DNA of 64,000 nt, from positions 1 to 64,000 of the forward strand of contig NZ_CALBWS010000002.1 in the NCBI RefSeq assembly GCF_937468385.1, given 5' to 3'. Under the pieces are notes generated by a model. That model searched no databases, had not been told where the DNA came from, and saw only the letters and a list, made by a program, of their open reading frames with translations. Source of the stretch: Neobacillus rhizosphaerae (lineage in GTDB: Bacteria; Bacillota; Bacilli; Bacillales; Cytobacillaceae). Below are positions 41,951-50,576 of the stretch, in pieces (position 1 is the stretch's first letter; the number at the start of each line of letters is the position of its first letter). The translations under genes and the position numbers were made by a program.

Positions 41951-42889
41951 GTGGCAGATATAAAGAACACAAATGACTGTTGGCAAAAACTCAATAATGA
42001 TATCGTGATGGAGTTGCCAGTTGATTTTAATATAAAAGCAAATCTTGCCTATTTAGAGCGCAACAAAAAGGAATGTATGTTTGAAGTCAAAAACGAAATC
42101 ATTACCAGGGTAATAGTCCTTAGAGAAATGCGGGCCTTAGTACAGATACAGGTAAATGAACGTAATCAAATGATTGTTAAGTTTTTAGGAGATTTAAAAC
42201 CTCATAAACAGACGGAGCTGGCTGAGGTTGTAAGGTACATTCGTGAATGGTTTGATCTTGATCGCGATTTAGCACCATTTTACGCAATGGCAAATACAGA
42301 CCCGCTTCTTAAAGAGCCCGTCCAAGAATTTTACGGATTACGAGTGATTGGCGTTCCCGATTTATTTGAGGCCCTCTGCTGGGGAGTTTTAGGGCAGCAA
42401 ATTAATCTAGCATTCGCCTACACCTTAAAAAGACAATTTGTCGAAAAGTTTGGCGATTCTATCGAATGGAATGGAAGGAACTATTGGATTTTTCCAACCT
42501 ACGAACAAATCGCCCAATTAACACCTGCAGATTTAGCTGATATTAAAATGACCTTAAAAAAAAGTGAATATATTATTGGCATTGCCCAATTAATGGCCAA
42601 CGGGGAATTAACGAAGGAAAAATTATCGAGAATAGAAAACCTTAAGGAAGCGGAAAAAAGTTTAACCAATATACGCGGGATTGGTCCATGGACAGCGAAT
42701 TACGTGTTAATGCGCTGCTTACGATTTACCTCGGCTTATCCGATTGATGATGTCGGACTGCATAACGCCATCAAGCATCTAACCGGTTCAGAGAAAAAGC
42801 CCTCAAAAGAAGAGCTCTTAAAACTTTCATTAAAGTGGGCGAATTGGCAAGCATATGCAACTTTTTATTTATGGCGTGTTCTCTACTAA
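41951..42889 (+). CDS. alkA: DNA-3-methyladenine glycosylase (AlkA type)
   Basis: About 312 residues. An N-terminal AlkA-like domain precedes the HhH-GPD glycosylase fold (VLGQQINLAFAYTLKRQFVEKFG, LTNIRGIGPWTANYVLMR, catalytic Asp in YPIDDVGLHN). It removes alkylated bases from DNA. The GTG at 41951 follows GGGAGGAC; the in-frame TTG at 41936 is itself part of that site. Divergent from the oxygenase gene, so the two can share regulation. Confidence 0.9.
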   Translation: MADIKNTNDCWQKLNNDIVMELPVDFNIKANLAYLERNKKECMFEVKNEIITRVIVLREMRALVQIQVNERNQMIVKFLGDLKPHKQTELAEVVRYIREWFDLDRDLAPFYAMANTDPLLKEPVQEFYGLRVIGVPDLFEALCWGVLGQQINLAFAYTLKRQFVEKFGDSIEWNGRNYWIFPTYEQIAQLTPADLADIKMTLKKSEYIIGIAQLMANGELTKEKLSRIENLKEAEKSLTNIRGIGPWTANYVLMRCLRFTSAYPIDDVGLHNAIKHLTGSEKKPSKEELLKLSLKWANWQAYATFYLWRVLY

Positions 42890-42958
42890 AAAATTCTCCA
42901 AAAATTCATATCCGCATAATGAAGCGGTTATAGGCATAGGAAGAAAATCGGTGATTAA

Positions 42959-43600
42959 ATGAAGTACGATTATCAATTGATTTACAACAAATTATTTGAA
43001 CACTACGGTCCTCAAGGCTGGTGGCCAGCAGAGACAGCGTTTGAAATGATGATAGGATCCATACTCGTTCAAAATACAAGTTGGTCCAATGTGGACAAGG
43101 CATTAATAAATATTAAACCCTTTTTGCATCCTGAACTGGTTGCGCAATTACCCATTGAAGACCTTGCCCAACTTATAAGACCAAGCGGCTTTTTCAATAT
43201 TAAAGCAAAGCGAATAAAGGCATATATGGAATGGTTTAAAACCTATGATTATGATATCCATAAGATAAAAAAAGTGGATAGGCTTCAATTGCGAAATGAG
43301 CTGTTAAGTATTAAGGGCATCGGCCGGGAAACGGCTGATGTTATCTTGCTTTATGCATTTGATACTCCAATTTTTATAGTGGACGCATATGCAAAGCGAA
43401 TATTTTACCGCCTAGGAAAAAATATGCCTGAATCATATGATGCCTTTAGAAAACAAATTGAAAAAGTATTGCCTAGCGACTTGAATCTATATAATGAATT
43501 CCATGCTCTTCTCGTTGAACATGCGAAGGTGCATTGCAAAGCAACCCCGATATGTGAGAAGTGCCCATTATTTGAAATTTGTGATCGAAGATTGAACTAG
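42959..43600 (+). CDS. Endonuclease III-like DNA glycosylase
   Basis: 213 residues with an HhH-GPD fold: LLSIKGIGRETADVILLYAF hairpin, catalytic-type Asp in FIVDAYAKR, and a C-terminal iron-sulphur cluster signature C-x5-C-x2-C-x5-C (CKATPICEKCPLFEIC). It belongs to the short Nth/MutY-like group often found beside alkylation repair genes. It starts 69 nt behind alkA, probably in the same transcript. Confidence 0.85.
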   Translation: MKYDYQLIYNKLFEHYGPQGWWPAETAFEMMIGSILVQNTSWSNVDKALINIKPFLHPELVAQLPIEDLAQLIRPSGFFNIKAKRIKAYMEWFKTYDYDIHKIKKVDRLQLRNELLSIKGIGRETADVILLYAFDTPIFIVDAYAKRIFYRLGKNMPESYDAFRKQIEKVLPSDLNLYNEFHALLVEHAKVHCKATPICEKCPLFEICDRRLN

Positions 43601-43693
43601 CATATCCATAATAGGATGAAGCTGAATTCATCATTCAACTGTAAGTTAAGTATGAATAATTTTTTGTATTTTCCCTGTATAAAAATAAATAAT

Positions 43694-43733
43694 TTGACAG
43701 ACACTACTATTTGTAACTATAATTGTTACACGG
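43694..43733 (+). promoter_or_regulatory. ywnA promoter with Rrf2-type operator
   Basis: TTGACA (43694-43699), an 18-nt spacer and TATAAT (43718-43723). The palindrome TGTAAC-N7-GTTACA (43712-43730) overlaps the -10 element, so binding would block transcription. The same half-sites recur before ywnB. Confidence 0.75.
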
Positions 43734-43743
43734 TGGTGTTCCT

Positions 43744-44151
43744 ATGAAAAATAGTCGATTTGCTGTTGCGATTCATATTCTGTCATTAGCATCCTTTCAA
43801 CCTCGAGCCACTTCAGATTTCATCGCCAGTAGTGTTAATACAAATCCAGTCGTCATCCGACGCATAAGCAGTATGCTAAAAAAAGCTGGACTGTTAACAT
43901 CACAGGCAGGAGTTCCTGGAGTTAATCTTACAAAAGACCCAATCGATATTACTTTGTTGGAGATTTATAAAGCGGTTCAAGGAAAAGATGAAACAACCTT
44001 TGCCATGCATGAAGACCCCAATCCTGATTGTGTAGTGGGTAGAAATATTCAAGCAACACTTGAAAACAAATTCATGTGTGCACAGAGCGCGATGGAAAAT
44101 GAATTAGCTAGGCAAACACTTGATGACATATTACATGATCTCTTTGAATAA
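43744..44151 (+). CDS. ywnA: Rrf2-family transcription regulator (YwnA-like)
   Basis: 135 residues, a winged helix of the Rrf2 family with the opening MKNSRFAVAIHILSLASF and SVNTNPVVIRRISSMLKKAGLL. Only two Cys are present, not the three-Cys cluster of iron-sulphur Rrf2 proteins, so a thiol switch is possible. I start at the ATG at 43744, not the TTG-type start at 43723 inside the -10 element. It is next to ywnB, as in B. subtilis. Confidence 0.88.
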   Translation: MKNSRFAVAIHILSLASFQPRATSDFIASSVNTNPVVIRRISSMLKKAGLLTSQAGVPGVNLTKDPIDITLLEIYKAVQGKDETTFAMHEDPNPDCVVGRNIQATLENKFMCAQSAMENELARQTLDDILHDLFE

Positions 44152-44172
44152 AGAGATTTTTTCACCACTAAA

Positions 44173-44193
44173 TTGTAACTATTATTGTTACAA
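44173..44193 (+). promoter_or_regulatory. Second Rrf2-type operator, upstream of ywnB
   Basis: TTGTAAC-TATTATT-GTTACAA, a 21-base palindrome differing from the ywnA operator mainly in its spacer. It lies 24 nt before the ywnB start. Confidence 0.75.
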
Positions 44194-44216
44194 TCAAACA
44201 AAAGGAGGATAAAAAA

Positions 44217-44855
44217 ATGAATATTGCCATTATAGGTGCTAGTGGTAAAGCAGGTAGTTTTATTTTGAAAGAGGCAGTCGACCGCGGACATCAAGTAACA
44301 GCGATTGTAAGAGACGCTTCAAAACTTAAGGACAAAAGTGTACAAGTGATTGAAAAAAATATACTTGACCTAACATCAGACGATGTAAAGCAGTTTGACG
44401 TAGTAGTGAATGCTTTTGGTGCTCCATTAGGTGAAGAGCAAGTCCATGTTGACGCTGGTCATGCTCTCATTGAGGCGCTTAAAGGAACAAATACAAGAGC
44501 GATTATTGTTGGAGGAGCAGGCAGTCTTTATGTCGATGAAAACAAAACGATTAAGGTCCTCGACACACCAGATTTTCCTGATATGTTTAAACCAACAGCA
44601 AAAGGTCAGGGACGAAATCTCCAAGAATTACAGGAAACAACAGAAATAACTTGGACATTCATCAGTCCTTCTGCAGTATTTGATCCTGAAGGAACAAGAA
44701 CTGGAGCATATAAAGCAGGAAAAGATAACATTCTGGTTAATTCAAAAGGCGATAGCTACATCAGCTATGCTGACTATGCAATAGCCGTACTGAATGAAAT
44801 TGAAAATCCTCAGCATATAAATGAAAGGTTCACTGTCGTTGGTGAAGCTGAATAA
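44217..44855 (+). CDS. ywnB: NAD(P)H-binding protein (YwnB-like)
   Basis: 212 residues with a Rossmann fold of the NAD(P)H-binding/atypical SDR type: IAIIGASGKAGSFILKEAVDRGH at the N-terminus. Relatives are quinone or flavin-linked reductases or NADP sensors. A strong AAAGGAGG site precedes the ATG. Own operator and closeness to ywnA indicate control by that regulator. Confidence 0.88.
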   Translation: MNIAIIGASGKAGSFILKEAVDRGHQVTAIVRDASKLKDKSVQVIEKNILDLTSDDVKQFDVVVNAFGAPLGEEQVHVDAGHALIEALKGTNTRAIIVGGAGSLYVDENKTIKVLDTPDFPDMFKPTAKGQGRNLQELQETTEITWTFISPSAVFDPEGTRTGAYKAGKDNILVNSKGDSYISYADYAIAVLNEIENPQHINERFTVVGEAE

Positions 44856-44862
44856 AATTGGG

Positions 44863-44892
44863 GGCTGTGATCAGATGATTACAGCTCTTGTT
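44863..44892 (+). terminator. Terminator of ywnB
   Basis: GGCTGTGATC pairs with GATTACAGCT (about 44863-44886) with one mismatch, followed by CTTGTTATTTT. Confidence 0.55.
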
Positions 44893-44964
44893 ATTTTAAA
44901 AATTATATGGAATATTCATGTTAAACAGATCTGTAAATGTCCTAAAATTAGTTTACAAACAACA

Positions 44965-44993
44965 AAAAATCCTAACATCCAATGGATGTTAGG
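44965..44993 (-). terminator. Terminator of the tRNA gene
   Basis: CCTAACATCC pairs perfectly with GGATGTTAGG around a 3-nt loop. On the minus strand it runs into TTTTTTGTTG, just past the tRNA 3' end. Confidence 0.85.
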
Positions 44994-45001
44994 ATTGATA
45001 A

Positions 45002-45074
45002 TGACCTGTGAGGGGTTCGAACCCCCGACCTCAACCCTGTCAAGGTTGCGCTCTCCCAGCTGAGCTAACAGATC
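45002..45074 (-). tRNA. tRNA-Val (anticodon GAC)
   Basis: 73 nt with a full cloverleaf: 7-bp acceptor GATCTGT/ACAGGTC with one G-T pair, anticodon stem CAACC/GGTTG with loop TTGACAG, and T-loop TTCGAAC. The anticodon GAC reads valine codons GUC and GUU. Discriminator base A. The 3' CCA is not encoded, so it must be added. It is a lone tRNA gene with its own terminator. Confidence 0.93.
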
Positions 45075-45312
45075 TCTTATTAAGTATAAATTTAATTATA
45101 TTAAAATTTTTTAGAATGTCAATGTCTTTTTATCTTTCCTTCCTAAAAACAACCTCCACCCCCACTTCGAAATCGATAAGCGTTTTTACATTTTATTCCT
45201 CCGATTTTTTGAAAACAATAAAACAAAAGGGAATATTCGTTCTGTTCCACCTGAATAAAGAACAAATGTTTGGATATAATAATACTATAAGTATCAGAAA
45301 GGAGAGATTCAC
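45075..45312. other. Intergenic region between tRNA-Val and the WYL-like gene
   Basis: AT-rich, with no gene. It holds the promoter sides of the divergent tRNA and the small plus-strand gene. No clear sigma-factor box stands out. Confidence 0.4.
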
Positions 45313-45537
45313 ATGGATGGACTTTTTATTCGTTCAATAGAGGAAAATATTCCGTTAGAGATGATTTATCTTGCTGAAAACCAAGAGTTATCACAACGGA
45401 AATTGATTGTTAGGGAAGTGAATGACACGTACATTCGTGCCTATTGCATGCTTCGAAAACAAATCCGCACCTTTAAACGGGAAAACATTCTATCCATCAT
45501 CCCAGAAATGCGTTCAAAAAACCGACACCTCCACTAA
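45313..45537 (+). CDS. Small WYL-like protein
   Basis: 74 residues. The pattern EENIPLEMIYLAENQELSQRKLIVREVNDTYIRAYCMLRKQIRTFKRENIL resembles a WYL-type ligand domain (Y at the core strand, R/C/LR.Q.RTF later) without the DNA-binding part. An AAAGGAGAG site precedes the ATG. Similar small proteins occur in many Bacillaceae. Function unknown. Confidence 0.65.
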   Translation: MDGLFIRSIEENIPLEMIYLAENQELSQRKLIVREVNDTYIRAYCMLRKQIRTFKRENILSIIPEMRSKNRHLH

Positions 45538-45647
45538 CCTTCTAGAACTATCCTTTCCACAGCTCATTACCCTTTTGTTAAAAGTATTTTTAGCTGAAAT
45601 ATGATAAAATTCACTTGTATTAATCGAAATATTGGGGGTTTTGTCAT

Positions 45648-46370
45648 ATGGCGTTTCCAAAAGGAACAATCAAAGAACTTACCTTTCATAGCATCGAGTT
45701 GGGAGAAGATATACAACTGCTTGTTTATCTGCCTGCAAAGTTCTCGCCACTCTATAAATACTCTCTGCTAATCGCCCAGGATGGTCGCGATTATTTTCAA
45801 CTTGGCAGGATAGGACGATTGGCAGACGAGTTTCTTTTTGAAAGAGAAATTGAAAATTTAATTATTGTTGGGATACCCTACAAGAATGTTGAAGATCGAC
45901 GCAGGAAATACCATCCAAAAGGAGCACAGAATCAGCCATATATTCGTTTTCTTGCCCATGAATTAATTCCTTTTCTCGACAATGAGTTTCCGACCTACCA
46001 TATGGGCTCAACGAGGGCACTAATTGGGGATTCTTTAGGTGCCACTGTCTCGTTAATGACAGCGATTCAATACCCGCACACCTTTGGTAAAGTGCTTTTG
46101 CAGTCACCTTATGTGGATGATCAGGTGTTAGAATTGGCCCGAGACTTTTCGGAACCGGAGCTCGTTGAAATTTATCATGTGATCGGAAATCAAGAAACGG
46201 AAGTACCAATGACGGATGGTAAAGTAAGTGATTTCCTAAGCCCAAACAGAGATCTTTCAAAAATTTTCTCTGAGAAACCATTTACATATTTTTATGAAGA
46301 GTTTGTTGGGAATCATACCTGGACCTATTGGCAGCCAGATTTAAGACGTGCACTTAAAATGTTATTTTAG
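45648..46370 (+). CDS. yjcH: YjcH, esterase-like alpha/beta hydrolase
   Basis: 240 residues of the esterase D/enterochelin esterase-type fold. The nucleophile is in GDSLGATVSL (about residues 123-132); His is in VGNHTWTYWQPDL. No signal peptide. It lies upstream of yjcG-yjcF-yjcD in the same order as in B. subtilis. Substrate unknown. Confidence 0.85.
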   Translation: MAFPKGTIKELTFHSIELGEDIQLLVYLPAKFSPLYKYSLLIAQDGRDYFQLGRIGRLADEFLFEREIENLIIVGIPYKNVEDRRRKYHPKGAQNQPYIRFLAHELIPFLDNEFPTYHMGSTRALIGDSLGATVSLMTAIQYPHTFGKVLLQSPYVDDQVLELARDFSEPELVEIYHVIGNQETEVPMTDGKVSDFLSPNRDLSKIFSEKPFTYFYEEFVGNHTWTYWQPDLRRALKMLF

Positions 46371-46533
46371 TCATGCAACTATTGTCACTAGTTTCCATCA
46401 TGTAATATAAGTTATTTAATATATTTCGAAAATTTGCTATAATATCAGGAAGGCTATATAAAATGAGCTATTTTTCATGTCGGATAGTAATCAACATATG
46501 ATTGAAATAAATCATTTAAACGGAGGTATACCT

Positions 46534-47046
46534 ATGAAATTTGGAGTTGTCATTTTCCCATCAAAAAAGCTTCAAGACTTAGTGAATTCTTATCGTAAAC
46601 GCTATGACCCACACTATTCCCTAATTTCTCCACACTTAACGATTAAAAATGCCTTTGAAGCAACGGAAGTGGATGCTAAAGATTTGGCTGATAAATTACG
46701 TCAAATCGCCAGCAATACAAATCCTTTCACATTAAAGACTTCCAAAATAAGCTCTTTTCAACCAGTAAATAATGTCATCTATTTTAAAATAGATCCTACG
46801 GAAGAACTTACTGCCTTGCATTCCGATATTAATCATGAATTTGGTGGACAAAATTCAGAATATGCCTTTGTACCCCATATTACCATTGGTCAAAATCTTT
46901 CCAATGATGAGCACTCAGACGTCTTTGGTTCACTCCGTATGACCAAAGTTAATTATGAAGAAAAGGTTGACCGCTTTCACCTGCTTTATCAATTAGAAAA
47001 TGGTTCTTGGACCGTTTATGAAACATTTCGTCTCGGAAGGGAATAG
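46534..47046 (+). CDS. yjcG: YjcG, 2H phosphoesterase-like protein
   Basis: 170 residues with the two H-x-[ST] motifs of the 2'-5' RNA ligase/2H superfamily: HLTIK near residue 34 and HITIG near 115. I use the ATG at 46534, preceded by CGGAGGT; the longer frame from 46477 has no site. The next gene starts directly after the stop. Confidence 0.88.
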   Translation: MKFGVVIFPSKKLQDLVNSYRKRYDPHYSLISPHLTIKNAFEATEVDAKDLADKLRQIASNTNPFTLKTSKISSFQPVNNVIYFKIDPTEELTALHSDINHEFGGQNSEYAFVPHITIGQNLSNDEHSDVFGSLRMTKVNYEEKVDRFHLLYQLENGSWTVYETFRLGRE

Positions 47047-47475
47047 TTGAACTTGACAGTTAAAGTCGTAGAAAATCAAACAGAACTTGAAGAAGCATAT
47101 TCCGTTAGAAAGAAAGTTTTCATTGACGAGCAGAATGTTCCATTGGAAGAGGAAATCGACCAATTCGAGGATGAGGCCACTCATTTTATAATGTATCATG
47201 ATGGTTCTCCAATCGGGGCAGGAAGATTTCGTTTCGTTGATGGCTATGGAAAAGTCGAACGCATTTGCGTCTTAAAAGAAGTGCGGAAGACTGGTGCAGG
47301 AAAAGCAATCATGAATGGAATCGAGAATTACGCTCGGGAACTTGAAATTCATAAATTAAAATTAAATGCGCAAACACATGCCATTCCCTTTTATGCCGGA
47401 CTTGGTTACGAGGTTGTTTCAGAGGAATTCTTGGATGCGGGAATTCCCCATAAAACGATGATTAAAAAAATATAA
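47047..47475 (+). CDS. yjcF: YjcF, GNAT acetyltransferase
   Basis: 142 residues with a complete GNAT fold. The acetyl-CoA loop is in VLKEVRKTGAGKAIMNGIENYA, and the start VRKKVFIDEQNVPLEEEIDQFEDEATHFIMYHDG is typical of YjcF/ElaA-like proteins. The TTG start has GGAAGGGAA upstream and follows the yjcG stop immediately. Substrate unknown. Confidence 0.87.
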   Translation: MNLTVKVVENQTELEEAYSVRKKVFIDEQNVPLEEEIDQFEDEATHFIMYHDGSPIGAGRFRFVDGYGKVERICVLKEVRKTGAGKAIMNGIENYARELEIHKLKLNAQTHAIPFYAGLGYEVVSEEFLDAGIPHKTMIKKI

Positions 47476-47483
47476 CATAACGA

Positions 47484-47518
47484 TGCACTTGCCCAAATTC
47501 AGAGGCAAGTGCTTTTTT
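47484..47518 (+). terminator. Terminator of yjcHGF
   Basis: GCACTTGCC (47484-47492) pairs perfectly with GGCAAGTGC (47504-47512), followed by TTTTTTAT. Confidence 0.88.
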
Positions 47519-47610
47519 ATATTGCTGCATATTCAAGCAAACACTTTCGGATACTAGTTGTTTTTGTTATGATTAACAGGTCTTATTTAGGGAAATAGAG
47601 GTTTAAAAAT

Positions 47611-49917
47611 ATGAAAACAGCAATATATCAACAACAGAGTATTGACCTTGAACACTTAGCTCGAGAGCAATATCAAAAAATATATCTCGCTGGAAAAAAT
47701 GGCGAGCTGAACTGTCCTGTATGCCATAAAAAGGTTAGATTATATTTGGGTATTAACGTGGCCACTCCACATTTTTTTCACACTCATCTACTTGAACAGC
47801 ATTGTCCAGATCCGAGTCCTCTACTAGTTACAACAGACGATTCTGAAAAATATATCGAGCGAAACGGTTTTAAAATTCCAAAAGGCAGAACTATTACTGA
47901 GAACCCCATTAGTGCAGAACCTTTTAGAGCCGCAAAACATATTGAATTTACGGTTCCATTTAATCAGTCAAATGGAGGCACGCCGCTTACCCGTCCGCCT
48001 TATTTGCAGCAATTAGCAGAAAACGGCGTTGTCTTAGACGAATATCAAACTGCCGCTGTCCTTGATACTGAAGGTTCATTATTAGTCCTTGCAGGTGCAG
48101 GAAGTGGCAAAACACGAGTGTTAACTGCACGGACCGCTTACATGCTTGAAGTTAAACAGATTGATCCACGGACAATTATGCTCGTTACCTTCACGTCAAA
48201 AGCTGCTGCTGAAATGAAGAACAGGCTACAATCATACCCACAAATGAGACGGGCAAAAGTCAATCAGATTGTAACCGGTACGTTTCACAGTATTTTTTAT
48301 CGCATTCTTATGTTCCATGATGCCGCTAATTGGTCTTCAAACAACCTGCTGAAAAAAGAATGGCAACGGGATAAAATTCTCAAGGACGCTGGCAAGGAAC
48401 TTGATTTGTCTGATAAAGAATTTGCCTACGACTTAGCACTTCAGCAAATTAGCTTGTGGAAAAACTCGTTGCTTATGCCTTCTGAAATAAATCCGGCATC
48501 TGAATGGGAAGAAACAGCCGTCTTTCTCTACAAACGATATGAAGAATACAAACATAGAGAAGGATTTTTTGACTTTGATGACATGCTGATTGGCTGTTAT
48601 CAGCTTTTGAGCTCTACCCCTACCCTCCTTGAACAATATCAGAACCGCTTTCATTATTTTTTAATCGATGAGTTTCAAGATATTAACAAGGTCCAGTATG
48701 AACTCATCAAACTACTATCTGGCAAACATAAAAATGTTTGTGCGGTTGGGGATGATGATCAAGCGATTTATTCATTTAGGGGCAGTGACCCGAGCTATTT
48801 ATTAGAATTTGAAAAAGACTTTCCCTATGCCAAGTTGGTTACCCTTGAACAAAACTACCGTTCCTCTCATGAAATTGTTGCAGCTGCCAATCAAATGATT
48901 GCTGCCAATAAAGTCCGAAGATCGAAGAAAATGAAGGCACAATGTACTTCTGGAACACTGCCTCTGTTATTTTTCCCTTATGATGAAGAGGAAGAAGCAA
49001 CGATGATTGTCACAGATATACAGGAGCGGATTTCAAAAGGGGCAAATCCATCAGACTTTGCGATTCTTTATCGAACAAACGCCGGCTCCCGTGCCGTATT
49101 TGAGCGTTTAGCAAGCTCAAACCTTCCTTTTAAAATGGATCAAGATTCTGAAAGCTTTTATGACCGTTATATTGTTAGAAGCACCTTATCTTTTCTAAAA
49201 GTTAGTTTAAATGAAGATGACCCACATGCAATATCCGAGATACTTCCATTTTTATTTTTAAAACAGACCGTACTGAAAGAAGTAAAAGCACAAAGTATTC
49301 TCAAAGACTGTAGTTTTCTTGAGGCGCTCTCCCACTTGAAAACTACACATGCTTTTCAAGAAAAAAAGTTAAAAAAGGTGGTTACTGTTATTCGCGGCTT
49401 AAAGCAGTTGCCACCGCATACAGCCATCGAAAAAATCGAAAAAGACATCGGCTTTCTCGATTTTCTGAAGAAACGAGGGAATGAAGCAAATAAGCTGGAA
49501 AAAGGATCAGATGATCTTAAAGATTTAAATGTTGCAGCAAAAAGCTTCCCTACGATAGAGGCATTATTGGCCCATGCCGAGCATATGTCAGCAATGAATA
49601 AGGAAATCAAAAACCTTAGTAAGCATTTTACCGATGCTGTTAGTTTAAGTACAATTCACCGGGCAAAAGGCCTTGAATATCAAACCGTCTATTTAATTGG
49701 TGCTGTTGATGGCAGCCTGCCCCATGACTTTTCTTTAGAGGCGCATCGAAGCGGCGATTTTTCTGCTCTTGAGGAGGAAAGAAGGTTATTTTATGTGGCG
49801 ATGACTCGTGCAGAGGAACAGTTATTTATCTCAGTTCCACAATCTAGACGGGGGAAGAAAGCAAATCGCTCGCGGTTTTTAGCACCTCTAAATAAAAAGA
49901 TGAAGACCGATTCCTAA
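47611..49917 (+). CDS. yjcD: YjcD, UvrD/PcrA-type helicase
   Basis: 768 residues of helicase superfamily I. A Cys/His N-terminal region (Cys35, Cys38, His58, Cys65; CPVC...HTHLLEQHC) suggests a zinc site not found in PcrA. Motif I is AGAGSGKT (161-168), followed by FTSKAAAEM, Walker B LIDEFQDIN, QAIYSFRG (motif III), TIHRAKGLEYQTVYLIG (motif V) and RRLFYVAMTRA (motif VI). Probably a DNA repair helicase. Gene order matches B. subtilis. Confidence 0.9.
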   Translation: MKTAIYQQQSIDLEHLAREQYQKIYLAGKNGELNCPVCHKKVRLYLGINVATPHFFHTHLLEQHCPDPSPLLVTTDDSEKYIERNGFKIPKGRTITENPISAEPFRAAKHIEFTVPFNQSNGGTPLTRPPYLQQLAENGVVLDEYQTAAVLDTEGSLLVLAGAGSGKTRVLTARTAYMLEVKQIDPRTIMLVTFTSKAAAEMKNRLQSYPQMRRAKVNQIVTGTFHSIFYRILMFHDAANWSSNNLLKKEWQRDKILKDAGKELDLSDKEFAYDLALQQISLWKNSLLMPSEINPASEWEETAVFLYKRYEEYKHREGFFDFDDMLIGCYQLLSSTPTLLEQYQNRFHYFLIDEFQDINKVQYELIKLLSGKHKNVCAVGDDDQAIYSFRGSDPSYLLEFEKDFPYAKLVTLEQNYRSSHEIVAAANQMIAANKVRRSKKMKAQCTSGTLPLLFFPYDEEEEATMIVTDIQERISKGANPSDFAILYRTNAGSRAVFERLASSNLPFKMDQDSESFYDRYIVRSTLSFLKVSLNEDDPHAISEILPFLFLKQTVLKEVKAQSILKDCSFLEALSHLKTTHAFQEKKLKKVVTVIRGLKQLPPHTAIEKIEKDIGFLDFLKKRGNEANKLEKGSDDLKDLNVAAKSFPTIEALLAHAEHMSAMNKEIKNLSKHFTDAVSLSTIHRAKGLEYQTVYLIGAVDGSLPHDFSLEAHRSGDFSALEEERRLFYVAMTRAEEQLFISVPQSRRGKKANRSRFLAPLNKKMKTDS

Positions 49918-49946
49918 ATTTATTAGGAGTTGGTCTTCCCTTTTTA
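49902..49946 (+). terminator. Shared terminator of yjcD and spoVIF
   Basis: GAAGACCGATTCCTA pairs with TAGGAGTTGGTCTTC with few mismatches, followed by CCTTTTTATTTTTT. The stem begins inside the yjcD coding end, and the hairpin also sits just beyond the spoVIF stop. Confidence 0.75.
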
Positions 49947-50204
49947 TTTTTTATTCATCATGTTTGTGATTGTATTGAAGTCAAGCTTCTTCCCATCGTT
50001 AATGATCGATTTTACAATTTGATCTTCCATTTCTTTATTTACCGGCTTATTGGCAATTTGAGAAACTCTCCGAATCACATTACGGACCGTTTTTTCATCT
50101 TTAAAATTAGCATTTTGTAGGGAATTAGCTAAATCAAAGATATCTTTCATATTAACGCCCGTTTTCTTCTCTATATTTTTAAAGAACCCATTATCCATAT
50201 TCAA
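49944..50204 (-). CDS. spoVIF: SpoVIF, stage VI sporulation protein F
   Basis: 86 residues, helical and charged, with the family pattern DNGFFKNIEKKTGVNMKDIFDLANSLQNANFKDEKTVRNVIRRVSQIAN. In B. subtilis (formerly YjcC) it is needed for coat assembly and spore resistance. GAAGGAGC lies 8 nt before the TTG at 50204 and 14 nt before the ATG at 50198, so the start is uncertain by two codons. Convergent with yjcD. Confidence 0.85.
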   Translation of the reverse strand: MNMDNGFFKNIEKKTGVNMKDIFDLANSLQNANFKDEKTVRNVIRRVSQIANKPVNKEMEDQIVKSIINDGKKLDFNTITNMMNKK

Positions 50205-50267
50205 TAATCACGCTCCTTCATAAACTACTTTATTGTATGAAGGAAAGAGAAAATGGTGAATAAGTGG

Positions 50268-50312
50268 TAAAGAAAGGGCTGACCACTTTTTAGGGCCAAC
50301 CCCTACCATCGA
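50268..50312 (-). terminator. Possible terminator behind the YjcZ-type gene
   Basis: On the minus strand AGGGGTTGGCC can pair imperfectly with GGTCAGCCCT, followed by TTCTTT. It lies about 20 nt past the small gene. Confidence 0.45.
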
Positions 50313-50329
50313 GTCAAGCTCATTGATTA

Positions 50330-50467
50330 TTAATAGAAGCTTGCACCAACAATGATTAAAAGTATGAATAACACCACGATTAATACGAAAGTTGAACCGC
50401 CGTAGAAACCGCCGCCTCCGTAACCGTAGCCTCCGTAACCGCAGCCTCCATAACCACCAAAGCACAT
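50330..50467 (-). CDS. YjcZ-family sporulation peptide
   Basis: 45 residues: a Gly/Tyr-rich head ([20 protein letters not shown]) followed by the conserved hydrophobic segment [19 protein letters not shown], the hallmark of the YjcZ/YjcM-type family of small spore proteins. TGAGGTGA precedes the ATG. A candidate sigma-K promoter lies at 50501-50528. The gene sits between spoVIF and the spoVA genes. The longer opposite-phase frame here (Leu/Arg-rich) is a shadow. Confidence 0.88.
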   Translation of the reverse strand: MCFGGYGGCGYGGYGYGGGGFYGGSTFVLIVVLFILLIIVGASFY

Positions 50468-50500
50468 AAAATAGTCACCTCACTTAAGTAATCTCATTAC

Positions 50501-50528
50501 TAACATATGAAATGACATAATAAAGTGT
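50501..50528 (-). promoter_or_regulatory. Candidate sigma-K promoter
   Basis: On the minus strand CATATGTTA fits the CATAnnnTA -10 pattern. AC occurs 17 nt before it, within ACAC. It lies 34 nt upstream of the YjcZ-type start. Mother-cell expression is inferred. Confidence 0.45.
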
Positions 50529-50576
50529 ATGGGCATGACTTACATAATGATAAACTGAATGAAAAAAATGTGTATT

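Noticed and set aside
45313-45604. Overlapping plus-strand frame at 45422-45604
   Set aside because: It lacks a binding site and lies mostly inside the WYL-like gene in another phase.
50208-50465. An 85-codon Leu/Arg-rich protein
   Set aside because: It is another frame of the Gly/Tyr-rich YjcZ-type gene; the Arg runs come from GGC/GGT repeats read out of phase.
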